The position numbers and the translations under genes are program-made. From Apostichopus japonicus (lineage: Eukaryota; Echinodermata; Holothuroidea; Aspidochirotida; Stichopodidae): a stretch of 64,000 nucleotides of DNA. Location: the NCBI RefSeq assembly GCF_037975245.1, contig NC_092562.1, positions 15,992,521-16,056,520 on the forward strand, in the 5' to 3' direction. Shown here in pieces: positions 27,058 through 40,516 of this stretch. The notes beneath the pieces were generated by a model that was given only the letters and a program-made list of their open reading frames with translations, made no database searches and was not told the DNA's origin. The stretch's first letter is position 1. Each line of letters starts with the position of its first letter.

Positions 27058-27693
27058 GTAAGACATAAATATTAAATTTGTTAAATGAGCAAAATAAATT
27101 ATTGGTTCCAGTGGGATGTTGAACTAGTTCAGTGACCTCCAGCGGAATACAAGTCCTCTAGTGTACATCCAACTCAGGGCAATAGGTCGGTGGCTTGAAT
27201 CCCATTCTAACGAATAATAGCTTTGCTCTTCCATATTTCTTTATAAATTCCTAGACTTCTGTTCTTGATATTAATACACTTTTGTTATAATAATTTCCTT
27301 TATTCCTCTGACTGTCTCGTTTACAGTCTATAGACTCCGATCCACCCGAAGAACTGGTCTAAGTCTAAGAACTGATTCATTCTTTCACTGCTCCTTCATA
27401 ATTGAGGTGCTGTAGGGGGGAAAATCCACAATTTAAGAATAGTAGTTTGAAGGTCTCTTAAAATTTTTAAATTTAGGCAGGTTTGCAAGTCACATAAAAT
27501 TAGAAAATTTCATAAAACATACCATATTCTCAATGCAATGTGCAAGTTATAGGATGGAATGACTGTTTAGATAGAGAAGATTACTAGACAATATTTCTCC
27601 AAACATTTGTGATACAGAAAAGAGTGATTCACACTAATGGTTTTTGCTCCACCTCAGACCAGTAATATCCTGTAAAGAAAAGTTGCTATAAAG

Positions 27694-28092
27694 CAGGGTT
27701 GTCCAACCTTTTGCAGAGGAGGGCCACATGGAATGATTATGATGAAGGAAGGGGCCGAATGAACCCTACGCTCGATTTTTTGCCCGAAGCCCAAGGCAAC
27801 AAAATGTGAGCACTGCGCGCGGAGCGCACTGAATTATTATCCTTCCTGATAAAACAGATGAATAAAGTTCAGCCGCCCCCCCCCCCCCCGTCCGCTGAAA
27901 GAGTGTTACACAAACTGACCTGTATGCAGTTTTTTGGACCCAGAAGGTTCGAATGATTGTTTATATAGCTTCAAATTGTTATCAATAAATCTGCTCACTA
28001 AAATTTTGCACCGTAGAGCATCTCTGGCGGGCCGGACGCAACCCTGCGACGGGCCAGACTGTGGCCCGCGGGCCGTAGGTTGGACAACCCTG
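27694..28092. mobile_element. Non-autonomous hAT-type transposon (399 bp)
   Basis: Terminal inverted repeats CAGGGTTGTCCAACCT (left) and AGGTTGGACAACCCTG (right) match perfectly over the outer 16 bp. They are flanked by a perfect 8-bp target duplication CTATAAAG (27686-27693 and 28093-28100). GGGCCACA / CGGGCC subterminal motifs recall hAT (Charlie/Tip100-type) termini. No transposase frame is present, so it is a deletion derivative or MITE. It carries a poly-C run near 27876. Confidence 0.92.
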
Positions 28093-29371
28093 CTATAAAG
28101 GATCTCATTTTGTTAAAATAATTTTAACTGGTGCCTTTTGATCATTTCATTGTGGAATTGAGCACATCATCAAATACAGTTATCATTAATATACCATTCA
28201 ATAAAATTGCTACATTCGTAAAATGCTCTCACCTAGCCATTTACCTTGACTTACATGTCTCAGCACAACAGTGGCACGCTTACTGTTTACAGAGAGCAAA
28301 TTTGGGGTATATCTAATGTTCAGCTGCACATGTTTTCGAAAACTTGAAATTGTCTGCCAGCAACCAACACTCAGGAGTAGTGGCCTGCAATCATCTTTTC
28401 TGCCTTGGGATGCATCCAAGTGTCACTTAAATAATTTCAGAAGCAGTCTTCTCTGGCATTTTAAGTGTTCAGGAAATGTCATCATGACAGGTTTCATTCG
28501 ATAGGGATTGCAATAGGTGTTTCAGAGTCTCGTTCTGGGTTTATTGAAAAAACCTACTTTACAATTCATAATGTACACCGCATAATATACCCGATAGTGT
28601 TGCAGTGTATGAAAGCACAAGGAAACGAAGGAATAAATGCTAACTTTGGTTTACTTGATATGTTGGAACTTTCTGAAAGGACTTTTTTGTCTTGTATTAT
28701 TTCCTGTTGGACCCTTTGAAATGTTGCAAAAGGTCCTAATGTATGCAAAATCTATTTTGTATATTCATGTATGTAAATTCAAGCTTAGATATTAAACATT
28801 ACATTTCAACGTGAACGACTGTGTGTGTAGGATTAATCTTGTTTGATTGCCGTTGGGAAAAAATTTGGACTGGCATTTCTGTACATCAAGATGTCAACCA
28901 ACATTTGTAATCCCATCCTCCCCCCCCCCCCAAAAAAAAATTGTTTGAGCAAAATGATTGATTCCAGGCTCAGCCTAGATATAAAGTGCAGAACTAATTT
29001 TTCCATACTCCTGCTTGTTTAAGAAATAACTGTTATTTGTTTAATCAAGGAGAGCCAAATTTTACAGTCCCAAACCTAGCAAAACAAAAATAGAGTAATT
29101 GTACAGTATAAAAAGCAAGTGCTGTTTCTGCAATGCAGTCTCCATGGAATGCTACATTTGTGAAATTCCCACCTGAGGCGCAATATCCTTGTAACCATGG
29201 AGACAGAACATATAAACATGTTATCAGATCACGAGAGTGTTCATATGCACTTTTCTTTACTTATCCTGATTAAACATGATCATGAGTTCGTCCATATGTG
29301 GTTTTGGCCGTTGACCTCACGACGCCCTCGTCATCACACCGCTATCTGATGACGTTATCCCATCTGAACAC

Positions 29372-29490
29372 AGTGTTAGACTAAGTAGTCCAGCCATTTT
29401 AATTGATGAGCCTGCAGGGATGTTCAAGGGTCATTTCTCAAAATTCAAAGTGGTATGGAAATACAACCTGTACTGCTAACAGTGTTTTCT
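29372..29490 (+). repeat. Interspersed repeat family, copy C (partial)
   Basis: Contains GTTAGACTAAGTAGTCCAGC, TTAATTGATG, GATGTTCAAGGGTCATTT, AAATACAACCTGTACTGCTA and CAGTGTTTTCTGA, the 3' half of the family. It lies in a Rab3 intron. Confidence 0.6.
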
Positions 29491-30848
29491 GATATGATTC
29501 TGACATATATCTGACATATTGCTACATATTTACAAGGAATTTTCATGCCAAAAGTCATTGTTAAAGGGTGTATTTCCATATTCATTTCCTAGTTTACAAT
29601 GCACATCAAACAACTATAAGCACCACCATGCCATATGCAAAAGTACCCGTGCATTTCAGAATAATGAATTTGAATTTGTGTCGGAAATGGGAGGAGGTAC
29701 AGTACTGAGAATAAATGAAAAATTAATGAAATATCTAGACTGGGAAATGTGAAAGGTCAGTTGCCTAGACAGTATGTGTTATAAATTGTTATCAAAGGTA
29801 ACAGTTTGACCTTTCCGAAATTGACAATAATAGCTGAGCTGCAATGCATTCTGGCTAGAGATATAAAAGACACGAAAGGTCAAAAGGTCGTCTGCAGTCT
29901 CACTTCACTTCTCCCCATCTGCTGGTTGCTGTCAGAATTCTCTCTGAAATGCATGACAGTACAAAAAGATAACGTTCGTTCATGATCAAAATAATGCATC
30001 AGAACTCTGAGTTTTGCATAGATTTCCCTACACATGGGTCTATGACAGAATTAAAGATAGCTCGCTAGGCAAGAATTGAGTTTTGAAGAGCCTTTGGGGT
30101 GTATGATTTATTAGTTTTTAAAGTATCTACTGTCAATTCTGAAGTTGAAGATATTTGATGACACACGGACTGATACGTATGATTACTTTGTACTGGCTTT
30201 CTTCTCTACAGATGATGAAAAGCAAAAAGCAATAAGATTATATAAATTAATTAAACATGAGTAATTAAATGACTTCAAGTTACAGTGATTGGTTTAAAGC
30301 TAGCGTTATTTAGAGAATTAAAAATATTCTTACAACCAGTATTATTAACGTGAATTTATAGCAGTTGGTCCACTCAACCGGTATTAAATTAAAATGGATA
30401 TTAAGATTAGTCTGCAGAAAACTGTAACATGACAGACACATTAATAAGGTTTTACAAACGTATCAAATGTCAGACTTAATCTAAAAAAAAACCTACTTTT
30501 CACTTTTCTTTATAATTTTTAATGAAAATGGACAATATAAGCTAATAACTGAACTGCAATGTTGATTTGAGGTTTTTAGAAGGAGTAGTATAAACTCTTT
30601 GATAAAATTCCACAGAGCCGAGGCCCACTTATTAAATTTGTTTTTGTGGTCAACAGATCTAAATGGACTATGCTGACTGTACAGAGTCTTTCACTTTATA
30701 TGTTTAGTAATTAGGACTAAGAAGAAGGACTCATTGTTAAAGGGTACCCACCTTTCAGTGTCAGGACTGAGGACTCATTTGAAGGGTACCCACTTTTTCT
30801 GTCTCTGTTTATGGTTACATTCTTTTCATCTTCTCTCTGATTGTCTAG

Positions 30849-30973
30849 GTGTACTCAAATTAAGACGTACTCTTGGGATAACGCTCAAGTGATCCTGGTA
30901 GGAAACAAATGCGACATGGAGGATGAGAGGGTAATCTCAACAGAGAGAGGCAAGCAGCTGGCTGATCAACTAG
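30849..30973 (+). CDS. rab3: Rab3 coding exon 3 (residues 116-158, part)
   Basis: The first base completes Trp116, then [20 protein letters not shown] follows, with the guanine-specificity motif NKCD at 135-138. The exon ends after the first base of the Gly158 codon (phase 1) at a GTAAGA donor. The acceptor is TTGTCTAG at 30848. Reading on past 30973 gives only a glycine-rich intron translation, which confirms the donor. Confidence 0.97.
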
Positions 30974-32732
30974 GTAAGAATTTAAAAACTTCAGGGATGG
31001 AGGTGGGGGACTTTGTGGGTGGGGGGAGGGAGGTTCAGGGATTGGGATAGGGTAGTGGATGGAACAATTGTGACCCGGTGCCCTATAAACATGTCACAAT
31101 CCTCTGATCATGGTATTTGGTATATTTATAGCAGTATTGATTCCATTTTTCCTATCTCCCATCAACAGACATACATCCATTCCACCTAGCTTACAATAAT
31201 GCGAGTTGGGTTTTGCATTCACTCGTGTTGACATTTCTCATATTGTGCGTGAAGATGAAGATTTCTAGTTTGATTCTTCCAAGGGCAGCATGTATCTTTT
31301 TGTTCTATTTTGGGAAAGTGATTCTACCTTCCACTCTCTGAAAGTGCTGTTATGAAACAGTGGTTCCATGCCAGTCCATGATCCATGCATATACCTAAAT
31401 GGAAGTATTTGAATACTTAATTAGTTAGAGTAAGAGTGTTTTTTTTTCGGGCGTGGGGGGGGGGGGACCTGCAAGCCAACTGTCTTGTCTCTAAGTTGCC
31501 AATTTGGGTCTGTCCTGTTATGAATTCAATATTAGATTACTCTTCCAGGCTTTGAGACATTTAAGTCGTTTTGTACTTTCAAAGCAATACACACTGACTA
31601 AACCTAGCACACTCTGCTCAGAGTATCTCACTGATCCCCCGTAATATCTAGTCTGCTAGGTAAATGTGTATTGTCTTCCCAGACCTGAGCTATTCTGGCT
31701 TTGCAGGTGTCTCCATCCCGCCAAACCCTCCGGGATGGAATGAAATGTATAAAGCAGGAGAATTGTACCTAGTCTTGCGATCCACTGATTTACTGAAGTG
31801 CTATGTGTCGCAATCTAGACAAATCTAATTAGGGATCTCCTTCGTGAATGTCGAAGAAGGAAACGACTTGCGCTGATTTACGCTCGAACAAAGTCAGCAA
31901 AGTAAAAAAGATAACACTACAAGAATCTTTTGCGGGCAAATGTACGTACGCATCCACCTCAAACAGCTGTCACGGAACTGAAGTATGCTCAAGGTGATAG
32001 AAAGCAATGAAACAGGCTGGTATACCTCATCAGTAGTAGTGCCAGCCTGGGATTTATGTATATGTAGCCACGTACATGAAGTGTTGTGTGTTTCAGGCAC
32101 TGGAACATCACAGTAACATTAACATATATGACTCCCCACCTGTCTTCTCACAACCCCGGTACCCTCACTCGACTCTGTTTACTCTTAGCATGGTCTCACC
32201 CAGTGTTGGTCTATGAGGTATAGACTAAGTAGTCCAGCCCATTTAATCGTTATGCCACAGATGTTCAGAGGTTCATTCCTCAAAACAAAAGAAGAAGGTG
32301 GGTGGTATAGAAATGTTCACTTCAAAAGTGACTGGTCACTTTTGGTCTACTGCATCCTTATTCTCACCTCCTCCCCCAACCCCCCCCCCCCTACATCCCT
32401 CTCAAACCTCCAAAGTGTCTAGAGAACTATTATAATCAGGATGCTTTAGCTCTCAGTTCTGACATCTCACAGAGACCAAGCAGTCCTTTACAATTACATT
32501 TCTCCAGCTCCACAGTGAGTAAGAAATTTTCAATCACTACAGACTGATGCAAATGCAACTTTAATCCAGTATTACCCCATTAGTATACCCTCCACCTTTT
32601 TGGGTAAAAGGAAAAATGTCATAAAACCTGATATTGGTGTGAAAATTCATCAAAATATTAGCCCTAGAGAATGAAAATGATATTTTCATAGATTAAAGTT
32701 TTCATCCGATCTCTGTTTCTCGTTTTCCTCAG
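30974..32732 (+). other. Rab3 intron between coding exons 3 and 4
   Basis: Bounded by GTAAGA and CTCAG. It contains a G-run at 31455-31467 and a partial interspersed repeat (copy D). A GC-richer block at 31690-31890 includes a CATCCCG..CGGGATG stem. No ORF of note. Confidence 0.8.
32221..32318 (+). repeat. Interspersed repeat family, copy D (partial)
   Basis: Shares TAGACTAAGTAGTCCAGCC, CAGATGTTCAGAGGTTCATT, CTCAAAA and TAGAAAT with the 3' half of the family. It is degenerate and interrupted. Confidence 0.5.
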
Positions 32733-32920
32733 GACTTGAATTCTTTGAGACAAGCGCAAAGGAGAACATCAACGTGAAGCAGACGTTCGAGCGACTCGTG
32801 GACATCATCTGCGACAAAATGTCGGAAACAATCGACACAGACCAGAGTTTGCGTCCAACTCCCACAATCACTCCAACAGAACCAGGCAAATCTCCAGCCG
32901 ACTCAAACTGTGCTTGCTAA
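32733..32920 (+). CDS. rab3: Rab3 terminal coding exon (residues 158-219)
   Basis: Follows a CGTTTTCCTCAG acceptor. Two bases complete Gly158, then [20 protein letters not shown] carries the G5 motif SAK (165-167) and the alpha-5 helix. The hypervariable tail from about residue 185 is rich in Thr, Pro and Ser and diverges from vertebrate Rab3. It ends in Asn-Cys-Ala-Cys and TAA. The CXC end is the Rab geranylgeranyl transferase substrate in known Rab3 proteins. Confidence 0.97.
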
Positions 32921-35900
32921 AGTTCTCCTGCGATCAGTACATCTCACTAAAACCTCCCGGATTGTCTCACGTACACACACACATACACACAAGAAATAGT
33001 ATGTGCAAAGTTCACAGTCGAAACTGTCCTGTCTACAATGGGGTCGTTTTCATTTAACGTTTTCTCTGTCTGTATTTATTACACAAAAATGTAACCCAAC
33101 TTTTGTTTTTACAGTTTTGGCAGCGTCACTTTCAAACGACACTGCCTTTTAATAATGCTGTGTGTTTGTGTTCGGGTATTATAATTTATGTTAAAGGAAT
33201 TTTTGTTAGTTTTTCTCTTGTTATTATTTTTTTCCCATGATCTTATGACGACGTTACAGTAACTATATTACGGTAATTGTTAAACCGATTTATTGACGTT
33301 ATGTCCCAAGATTTGAAGAGTAAAGAAACAAAATAGAAAACAGAGATGGTAGTCAAAAGGATAAAATATCTTATGAGCAGTTTGTAAAATTGATTGTGCT
33401 ATTAGATTGTTCCAACTCTCTCTCAGTCGGTCATTCATTTCTTCCAAAAATGGAGGTATGATTTGGAAATTGAATAGCAACATGGCGATGCTTTTGACAT
33501 TCTCATTTTGCTCATGATTCTGTCAACAGATGTAGTTTGTATCATATTTATTATAGATAAGTACTATTGTAACTGACAGTACCAACGTTTCAATCAGTAC
33601 CACCATAAATTATTGTCAGCTCATTCCAGCATTTTCTTCTGTCGTGAGTTTTGCTCCCATCAGCAGATGCTTTTGCGTCATATTTCTTTTTTTAGCATGT
33701 CTTGTATTACCGAGCCCGTCAATCCAAGTTATATTTTATCGTTTATTAGAAATTGTTCACATCTTAGAAATTTGGAGAGCTGTAAGTTCGTGAAGTAGAA
33801 TACAGACCGGATTAAGTTTCATTCATAACACAAAGGATACCATGGAAACGAGCTTTTTGAGTTTGTATTCTAGCTAGGATATCCTAAGAAGTAAAAAGTT
33901 TCACAAAAGCAAGATGCTTTGTAATTTGTTACATGAATTTACAGGTTATAGGTTGAAGCATGCATGATTTGACTTAAACCATATAAGCAATTTTGCAGTC
34001 TGGTTCAAGCAATTTGCTTTCAATTTTCAACTTTTTTCCGAGCTACTTTAACTATAATTCTGGACCAATGATAGATCTCTTGCAGTAGTATGTCTTTCTG
34101 ACTTAGTAGTCATTCCCAACAAGTGATGTGCAATTTATAGTTTCTTTTTCCATTTTTTTTTTTTTTTAAAAACTACTTTCAAACGAGTCATTTTCGTGTA
34201 TACAAACACCTCGTTGGAGAGTTTTCTCCCATTTTCCATTTTCTCTCTCCTTTTTTTTTTCTCTCTCCTATATTTCTATTCTCTAAGAGTAATTCTCTCT
34301 GAAACATAAAACACAATATTATTACCAGATTCCATTGTAACCAAACTTGACAAAAGAGATATTAAAATACCCTATATTTCCACTGAATGCCGATGACGAT
34401 GGACGTCGACAACGAAGGGATCGTGTGGTCGTCATATCTTTCCGATTGATTCCATTGTTTCAAGAGATGAAGTGTTTATCTTTTGGAATGATACTTGTCA
34501 TTCCTTATTGCAGATGCAGCCAGCATCACTTTGTATTCAGCCAATAGAAAACTAAACAACAATGTACTAAGCTGCCTATTTTTGTCTCAGCTGAGACGGA
34601 TTCTTTATCGTAGACACACTCAAAGCGCAAATTTTATCGCTGGGTTTGGTCGGGTATTTTTTTTTTATTCCCCTATGGAGCAAGTCACACTTGTATACAG
34701 CAGGCATGACCTTATCATCATCCACTGCAGTACTTTCTTCATCAGTAATGCAACACACTTGATACGGTCGCCATGGTAACTTTGACATCAGAAGCACACT
34801 CATAGGGACGGCTTATATATTGCCAGTCGTAATTGCTTTACCTCTCCCAAGGAATCAACGTGTTAGATTTTTTTTTTTTATCCCGTCTTGCGCGTTGCGG
34901 TATATTCATGACTGCTCGGCGTAAGTGGACTGCCGAAGGGAAGCTGTCGTTTGTAATAAGCTGTGCAAGAAAATACTCGAGTGTGTTTTCTCCGCTAGGA
35001 AATTAAACTGATTATAATGAAGGTGGAATATGTTTGCGCGGAACCTAGGTTCCGGAGGTACTGTATTGAATACAAATGTGGTACGTGAAAGCTGCTGCGG
35101 TGTATACTTTCATATGGTCTTAAACGATTAGAATATTACTTTGACAAGAACTAGAGGTATTTTAGTTTGTGGTGTACGTATCGGTGGGTTGCTGTTTAGG
35201 TGTAGGAATGTGCTAAATATACTGTTAAATGCTAGAAAGATAGAGAGTGAGAGAGATCCAATACTGTACAGTGCTGGGTACTTATTACTTACCTGCTCTG
35301 CACAACTATCGCACTCTCTCTATCTGTAATGTGTTGTGTTTAAAAGATAATTGTAATAAGTACTTAGCTCCCTCAGCATAAAGTATGCTCTTATATAAAA
35401 AATATTTTTTGTTATAAGGTTTCTTACATGTCTTTGCACAACTGTTACACTCACACTATCATATCTCCAGAGTAAATTGTAACCAGTTAGTACTGTTGTC
35501 TTTTCAATTGAAACAACTTGCAATTTGCTTTCATCTATAGGTCCAGGCTAGGTTTTGTTCTTCTTGCTTCTATAATCAGAGATATGTTTAATGAACATGA
35601 TTACCAATGCCAGAGATCACTGCCTCGGGACACGAATGTTCTGATCATATCACATTCCCTTTCATTTCGGATATCTCTTAAATCTTCCTCATTCCTTAAT
35701 CTCCATAGCAACGAACCAAGAGATAAAACCCTTAATTAAAAATATGCCACCGAGTATGCCACGGTCTTGTAAACAGATGGATGTGTTCTCATACCTCAGC
35801 GAATATCATTAGAGAATTTACACGTAATAATAGAAATTACTGGCCACATGTCTAGAACCAGTCTGTTCGCATTGATAAACTGCTACCTCGTTGCTGTAAA

Positions 35901-36300
35901 TTATGCAATGGATGTCCCCAAACATCATTGATTTAGATACATAATGTGTGATTTTTTGCTTGATAGCTTGTGGTTGTTTGTCGGGTGTGCAGAAAATCTT
36001 TTCATTTTGGAACTAGATGATGATTTATTATCAGTTATCAGGATCAGTAAGTTGAGTACCAAACAATTCGTACATACTCTTGAGCTACTGGATACTGGTT
36101 TTTTTTTCTTTGTCTGTCAATTTTGTAAAAAACAGAGCAACCTCTTCATAATAATTAAAAGAACACAGAGGCAAAAGTGCTTCAGTGTCTCTTCCAAGAA
36201 TTTTCTGGCGATGCCTCTCACCCCTCCATTCCCCCCCCCCCCACCTATGCTCATCATGATGTATAGCATACTACTGTACAAAATAAAATAAGAATTTCGT
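32921..36300 (+). other. Rab3 3' untranslated / downstream region
   Basis: No credible ORF. The first 1.5 kb is AU- and pyrimidine-rich with T-runs near 33215-33235 and 34150-34170. I see no AATAAA close to the stop; the first clear one is at 36282-36287, about 3.4 kb downstream, and variant ATTAAA sequences occur earlier (for example near 34357). A long Rab3 3'UTR is possible, but its end cannot be fixed from sequence alone. Confidence 0.3.
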
Positions 36301-39300
36301 TTTTAGGCATATGATCAAGAATGCTGCATTACATACTTTTAAGCAGATTAAATTGAAGACTTGTTCTACATCAAAAACTTTGCCCAGAAAAATCCATAAG
36401 AATGCCAACACTATGAATGAAACTAAGGAAACAAAAATCTAATTCCACTAGCTTTTTCCGTCAAATCGTCTTGAAATTGTCTTCGCTGAGACTTGTCCAT
36501 TGAGGCCATTTTATCGATTATTTTGGAGTCCTAATGGAGTTTTCTGTGGTTTTACGGATCTAATGGTCGATCATTTAGAGAGAAATTGAGCGTTCTCTTT
36601 TCTATTTTGTTTCTTCATTATCATTTTACGAAGGCAGTAGCTAGAGTACTATCATCTGAAAGACTAGGATTTTATGTAAACACACTTTGCGTGAAGTATT
36701 AGATAGGTCATCAGTCAAACCAACGACTCAAAAACCGCTGAAGTGATAAGGCTTGGATAGATTTATCTTTGATCCCATTCTTGGTCAAATCTGCTTTTAG
36801 GAATAAAGGGAATAGTTTGTAGGTGAAGGTCCATTTTTTTATTATTCGTCGTCCAAAAAAAAATATCACTTTTGCCATTCGTGAAGAAGTCCTTATGAAA
36901 ATGAAAATTTAGTGGAAAACTGGAAATGACACTGCAAAATGGTGTATGCACCAGACGTGGTAAAGTATAACAGTAAAAAAATGGTCATATAAAAAAGACA
37001 GCTGTGAAAGTATGATGTATATTTAGAACAATGGAATTGATGGGGAAACAACAAAGGGGAATCTATTGTTTGAGGGGGAAAACTTTGCATATCATTAAAA
37101 TTTGGTTTAGTTCCAAAAGATTTAATAAACCTGCAAGAGTGATGTTACTCTCTAGAAATCTATCTAAACTTAATATCAAGTTGTTAACTAAATAATGTTA
37201 CCTTAATGTTAACTTATAATGTTAAGTTAATAATGTTAGGTTAAAATGTTAACATAATAATGTTAAGTTAATGTCAATTTCTCTGTTGCCCCCCCCCCCT
37301 CTTGTGTCTCTCTTTTATTTTATTTTATATTGTTCTCAAGGGTTTGTGTCTGTCTAAGATGGTGAGGTAACCAAAAAATTCAGTCCCATTTGAATGTCAA
37401 GTTTATATCTTACACAGCAATACAAACAAAAGGTAGTAACATTTCATGGAGGGTGAAAAAATGGCTACATTTTACAAAAAAAATTATTTATGTATTATAT
37501 TTTTCCCTCATATGGATATGATTTTCATCAATAGTTTATTAATTGTCGGGGAAAACAAATGGTAGCGTCTATTATCAAAACCAGTTATGGTATAATTGCA
37601 ATATTTTATTTAGAGAATGAAAGAATTCTTGTATGATCGTTTTAATTGAAAGTTAAGTAGATTCATTAGTCTTTTAGGGATGGAGAAAAATGAAATTATG
37701 TCTTAAAGAGGGAGTGTAACTGACATTTGTGTGAATTTGTAGAAAATATGTCAAAATGCATTTTTTTTTTTTTTTTTTTTAATGTTGAGAGCCATTCATA
37801 AATTTATAGTCGTCAAACTACAGTTATTTCGTGACAACCTCTTTCCTCTCCTCACAGTCACCGTGCCACATGATATCATAAAAAAAAAATCATTATTATT
37901 TAGAAACAAATATAACTTCATTGTTCTGCATTTTTTACTATACTCTGAAGAAGTAAGTACTTTTGTAGCAAAAATACTAACAAATGAAACTACCTTTATT
38001 TAACTTGGTTTTTTTCCTTCGTAAATGTTTGTATCATCTTATATGAAAATGGTTCATGGTTTTAGGTTAATTAAACTAACACAGATGTGAAATTAAATAT
38101 TCCATATATAACCCTTTCACATGTGAATTTTTGGGATTTTTTGGGAGCTCTTGAAATGTCACTGGTCATTTTATTTATTCAAACCAAAATATTAAATGAA
38201 TGAAGGAATGAAACATATTTGTTATCCAGGGGAACATGATGTCATGTGAGTCTATCGGAAAGTATTTCCATGCTACCGGGAAGGTACAATATGAAATATT
38301 GTCAAGCGATCCATCATCTACAGTATTGATAGCCACTCGGCAGATGAACGTAGACGGCCAAATAACATTTAATGGGTTTTTGCTTCTTTTCTACAGAATG
38401 ATACATGAGAAAAGGTAAAATAAGATGAGAGGGGGAGGGGGATGGGAGGGGGGGGGGTGCTGTGACAGATTAATGTCTTAGTTTGGCAATTTGTGTATTC
38501 TAAGAAAGTGCAATCAATAATCATAGTTCTTTCCTTTTATTGTTTTCAATAATTAAAGCGAAGAAAGAAACAAAGAAAGAGTTCTCTATTTATCACTTAA
38601 ATCATCTTTGGGCTGCAATAGAAAATGATGTGATTCAATTCAGTATATCACACATGAAAAAATGTCTTCATAATTTATGGCTCACTCTTTAATACATTTT
38701 TTCCTCATGGCATCTTCTTTCTCATTACAGTCTCTGCCACTGACTAATCACATTTTCTCTTCTGCAATATGAAGTTTTCACTTTCGCTATTTTGACGGTC
38801 TAATTTATCACTTTCATGGCCAAAAGAATTCTAATCATTTCTTACTTACATTTGACATATTCCCTCACTGTCTTATTATTTTTGGGGGGGGGGTGGGGGA
38901 ATATTATTCTGCTTTTTATGTATGTGTGTGTGTGTGCGTAAGAGGAGAAGAGTATCTAAAGGTTGAATAAACATTAGATTATATTGTAGCCACCATACTC
39001 GTCTCGCTGGCCCTGGCATTTATATTCCTGATTTGATATAAATTAATTAGACCGCTAGAGATGTATTTTTACCTCTGGACATGAATATTCATGAAGCATT
39101 AAGCATTAGGTGTGATCCTTTATGACAGCTGGGATTAAGCATGTCTGATGCGATTTTGAAGCTTCATGTTGTCAAAAAGGAAATGTGCACAGCGATTGAA
39201 ATGAATGCAGTTATGGTAAAGAAACAAAATTTAAAACTGGCATTTGTTTGATTTTCCTCCTCTTTAATTTATGCAATTCAAAGGTATCAAAACCATTGAT

Positions 39301-40510
39301 GTTCTTTCAAATTGTGCAATTTGATGATCTTTCCAAGATGGTAAAATAATTTTCATCTATTCAACAAAATGTCAGTACTCGCTGATTTGGACTGGGTAAG
39401 ATTAACTTCTTCAAGGAGAATTGAATAAATACAAATGTGAAAACATATCTTTAGGAAGGTGATTGATTGGGATCGCAAATTTCCTTTCACTGAAAGATAT
39501 GTCCTTATTTTGGATCCACCCCCTCCCCCTTCTTCTTCTTCTTGAATTATTGAACATATTCTAAGATAACAGAATTGATGTACTAAAAGAACAAAAACGT
39601 AATTTTCCATCAATTTTAATTGTGATGCTTGACGTTGTGCAGTCATTCTGTGACAACGCGTTATGAGGGGATCGGCATTATTGAAATTCAAACATGGGAT
39701 GGAAAATTATTTTTTCGTTGTTGTTGTTATATATTTGAGAAGATGTCAACATTTCTATCCAATCATAAACACTGTGTCATCTTCGTGTAAATATCGACGT
39801 TTATGTGATGTTGCTGCCTCTGGAGATCAAAACAACCCTTCCATCCTTTCGATGAGTCTTAGTTCAATATAAATAACTTCAATGTAACCACCCACAACTA
39901 ATATTTCTCTGCCATGACAGATAGTACAACTTGATGTTCAGTAGTGTTAACTTTTCTCTTTCTTTGTTTTTGTTTTTTTTCCTCTCATTCTTTGTATTAT
40001 TCTGTCAATTTAACATATTTTAGGCAATTATTATTATTATTGTATTTGCTGCTTATTTATTGGTCGAATATGAAGTATTAAATATTAAAATATATATAAG
40101 TATCATTTGTGGAAAAAAAAAGAAGAATTTGTGTAACATCTCAGATATTTAATAACATTATTGGGGTTTTGAGGTAAAAAAAATAAACTTTAGAAATATG
40201 GCTTGTGGAATATTGTCATGTTCTGTTGTGTTTGTATAATATGGTGAAATTACCAGATATTAAAGAAATTAAGCAGTTAATTCCCTCAAACAATTTGACT
40301 CTCTGTTTTATTTTCATTTTCTTCGTCTTCATTTTCTTTAATGTGTTTGTGAAACATTAATGTACCTAGTCTTCCTAGACACGGTTATCGAGGGTTAGAA
40401 CTTTTTTTACCCCCATTTTCGCCTGTTTTGGTTTAAGCGCTGCTCGAGGCAGTTATTTCACACGTCACTGTGACAGATATTAACAAAACAGGCACTTAAT
40501 ACTTTTCAGA
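36301..40510. other. Intergenic region between Rab3 and the Cys-rich gene, left part
   Basis: No supported gene. It contains AATGTTAA-type repeats (37190-37275), T-run 37761-37780, G-rich runs at 38431-38457 and 38884-38892, and a GT run near 38925. A less AT-biased stretch at 39000-39240 has several transcription-factor-like motifs. Confidence 0.5.
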
Positions 40511-40516
40511 GGAATG

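Larger units (their letters stand above)
27058..30848 (+). other. Rab3 intron between coding exons 2 and 3
   Basis: Bounded by GTAAGA and TCTAG. It contains the 399-bp hAT-type element and copy C of the interspersed repeat. Near its 3' end a short duplication, GGACTCATT..AAGGGTACCCACTTT, occurs at about 30727-30757 and 30770-30800. Confidence 0.8.
13030..32920 (+). other. rab3: Rab3 gene, coding span (4 coding exons)
   Basis: Gene-level entry. Joining 13030-13257, 26939-27057, 30849-30973 and 32733-32920 gives an uninterrupted 219-residue protein, the usual Rab3 length. Rab3 is a Rab-family GTPase on synaptic and secretory vesicles; in its GTP form it binds RIM and rabphilin and controls docking and priming of regulated exocytosis. 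Visible motifs are the P-loop GNSSVGKT (29-36), switch I with Thr54, DTAGQ with Gln81 (77-81), NKCD (135-138), SAK (165-167) and the C-terminal Cys-Ala-Cys, which is doubly geranylgeranylated in the family. All three internal introns are GT..AG with phases 0, 2 and 1. Intron sizes are about 13.7, 3.8 and 1.8 kb. The N-terminal stretch with DQNFDYMFK and the switch regions are Rab3-specific, so Rab27 or Rab8 are unlikely. The 5' noncoding exon and promoter were not located. Confidence 0.97.

Noticed and set aside
27115-27215. Second SINE candidate with TAGTTCAGTGACC and GGCTTGAATCCC
   Set aside because: The two box-like motifs are spaced too far apart for a tRNA head, and no tail or target duplication was found.
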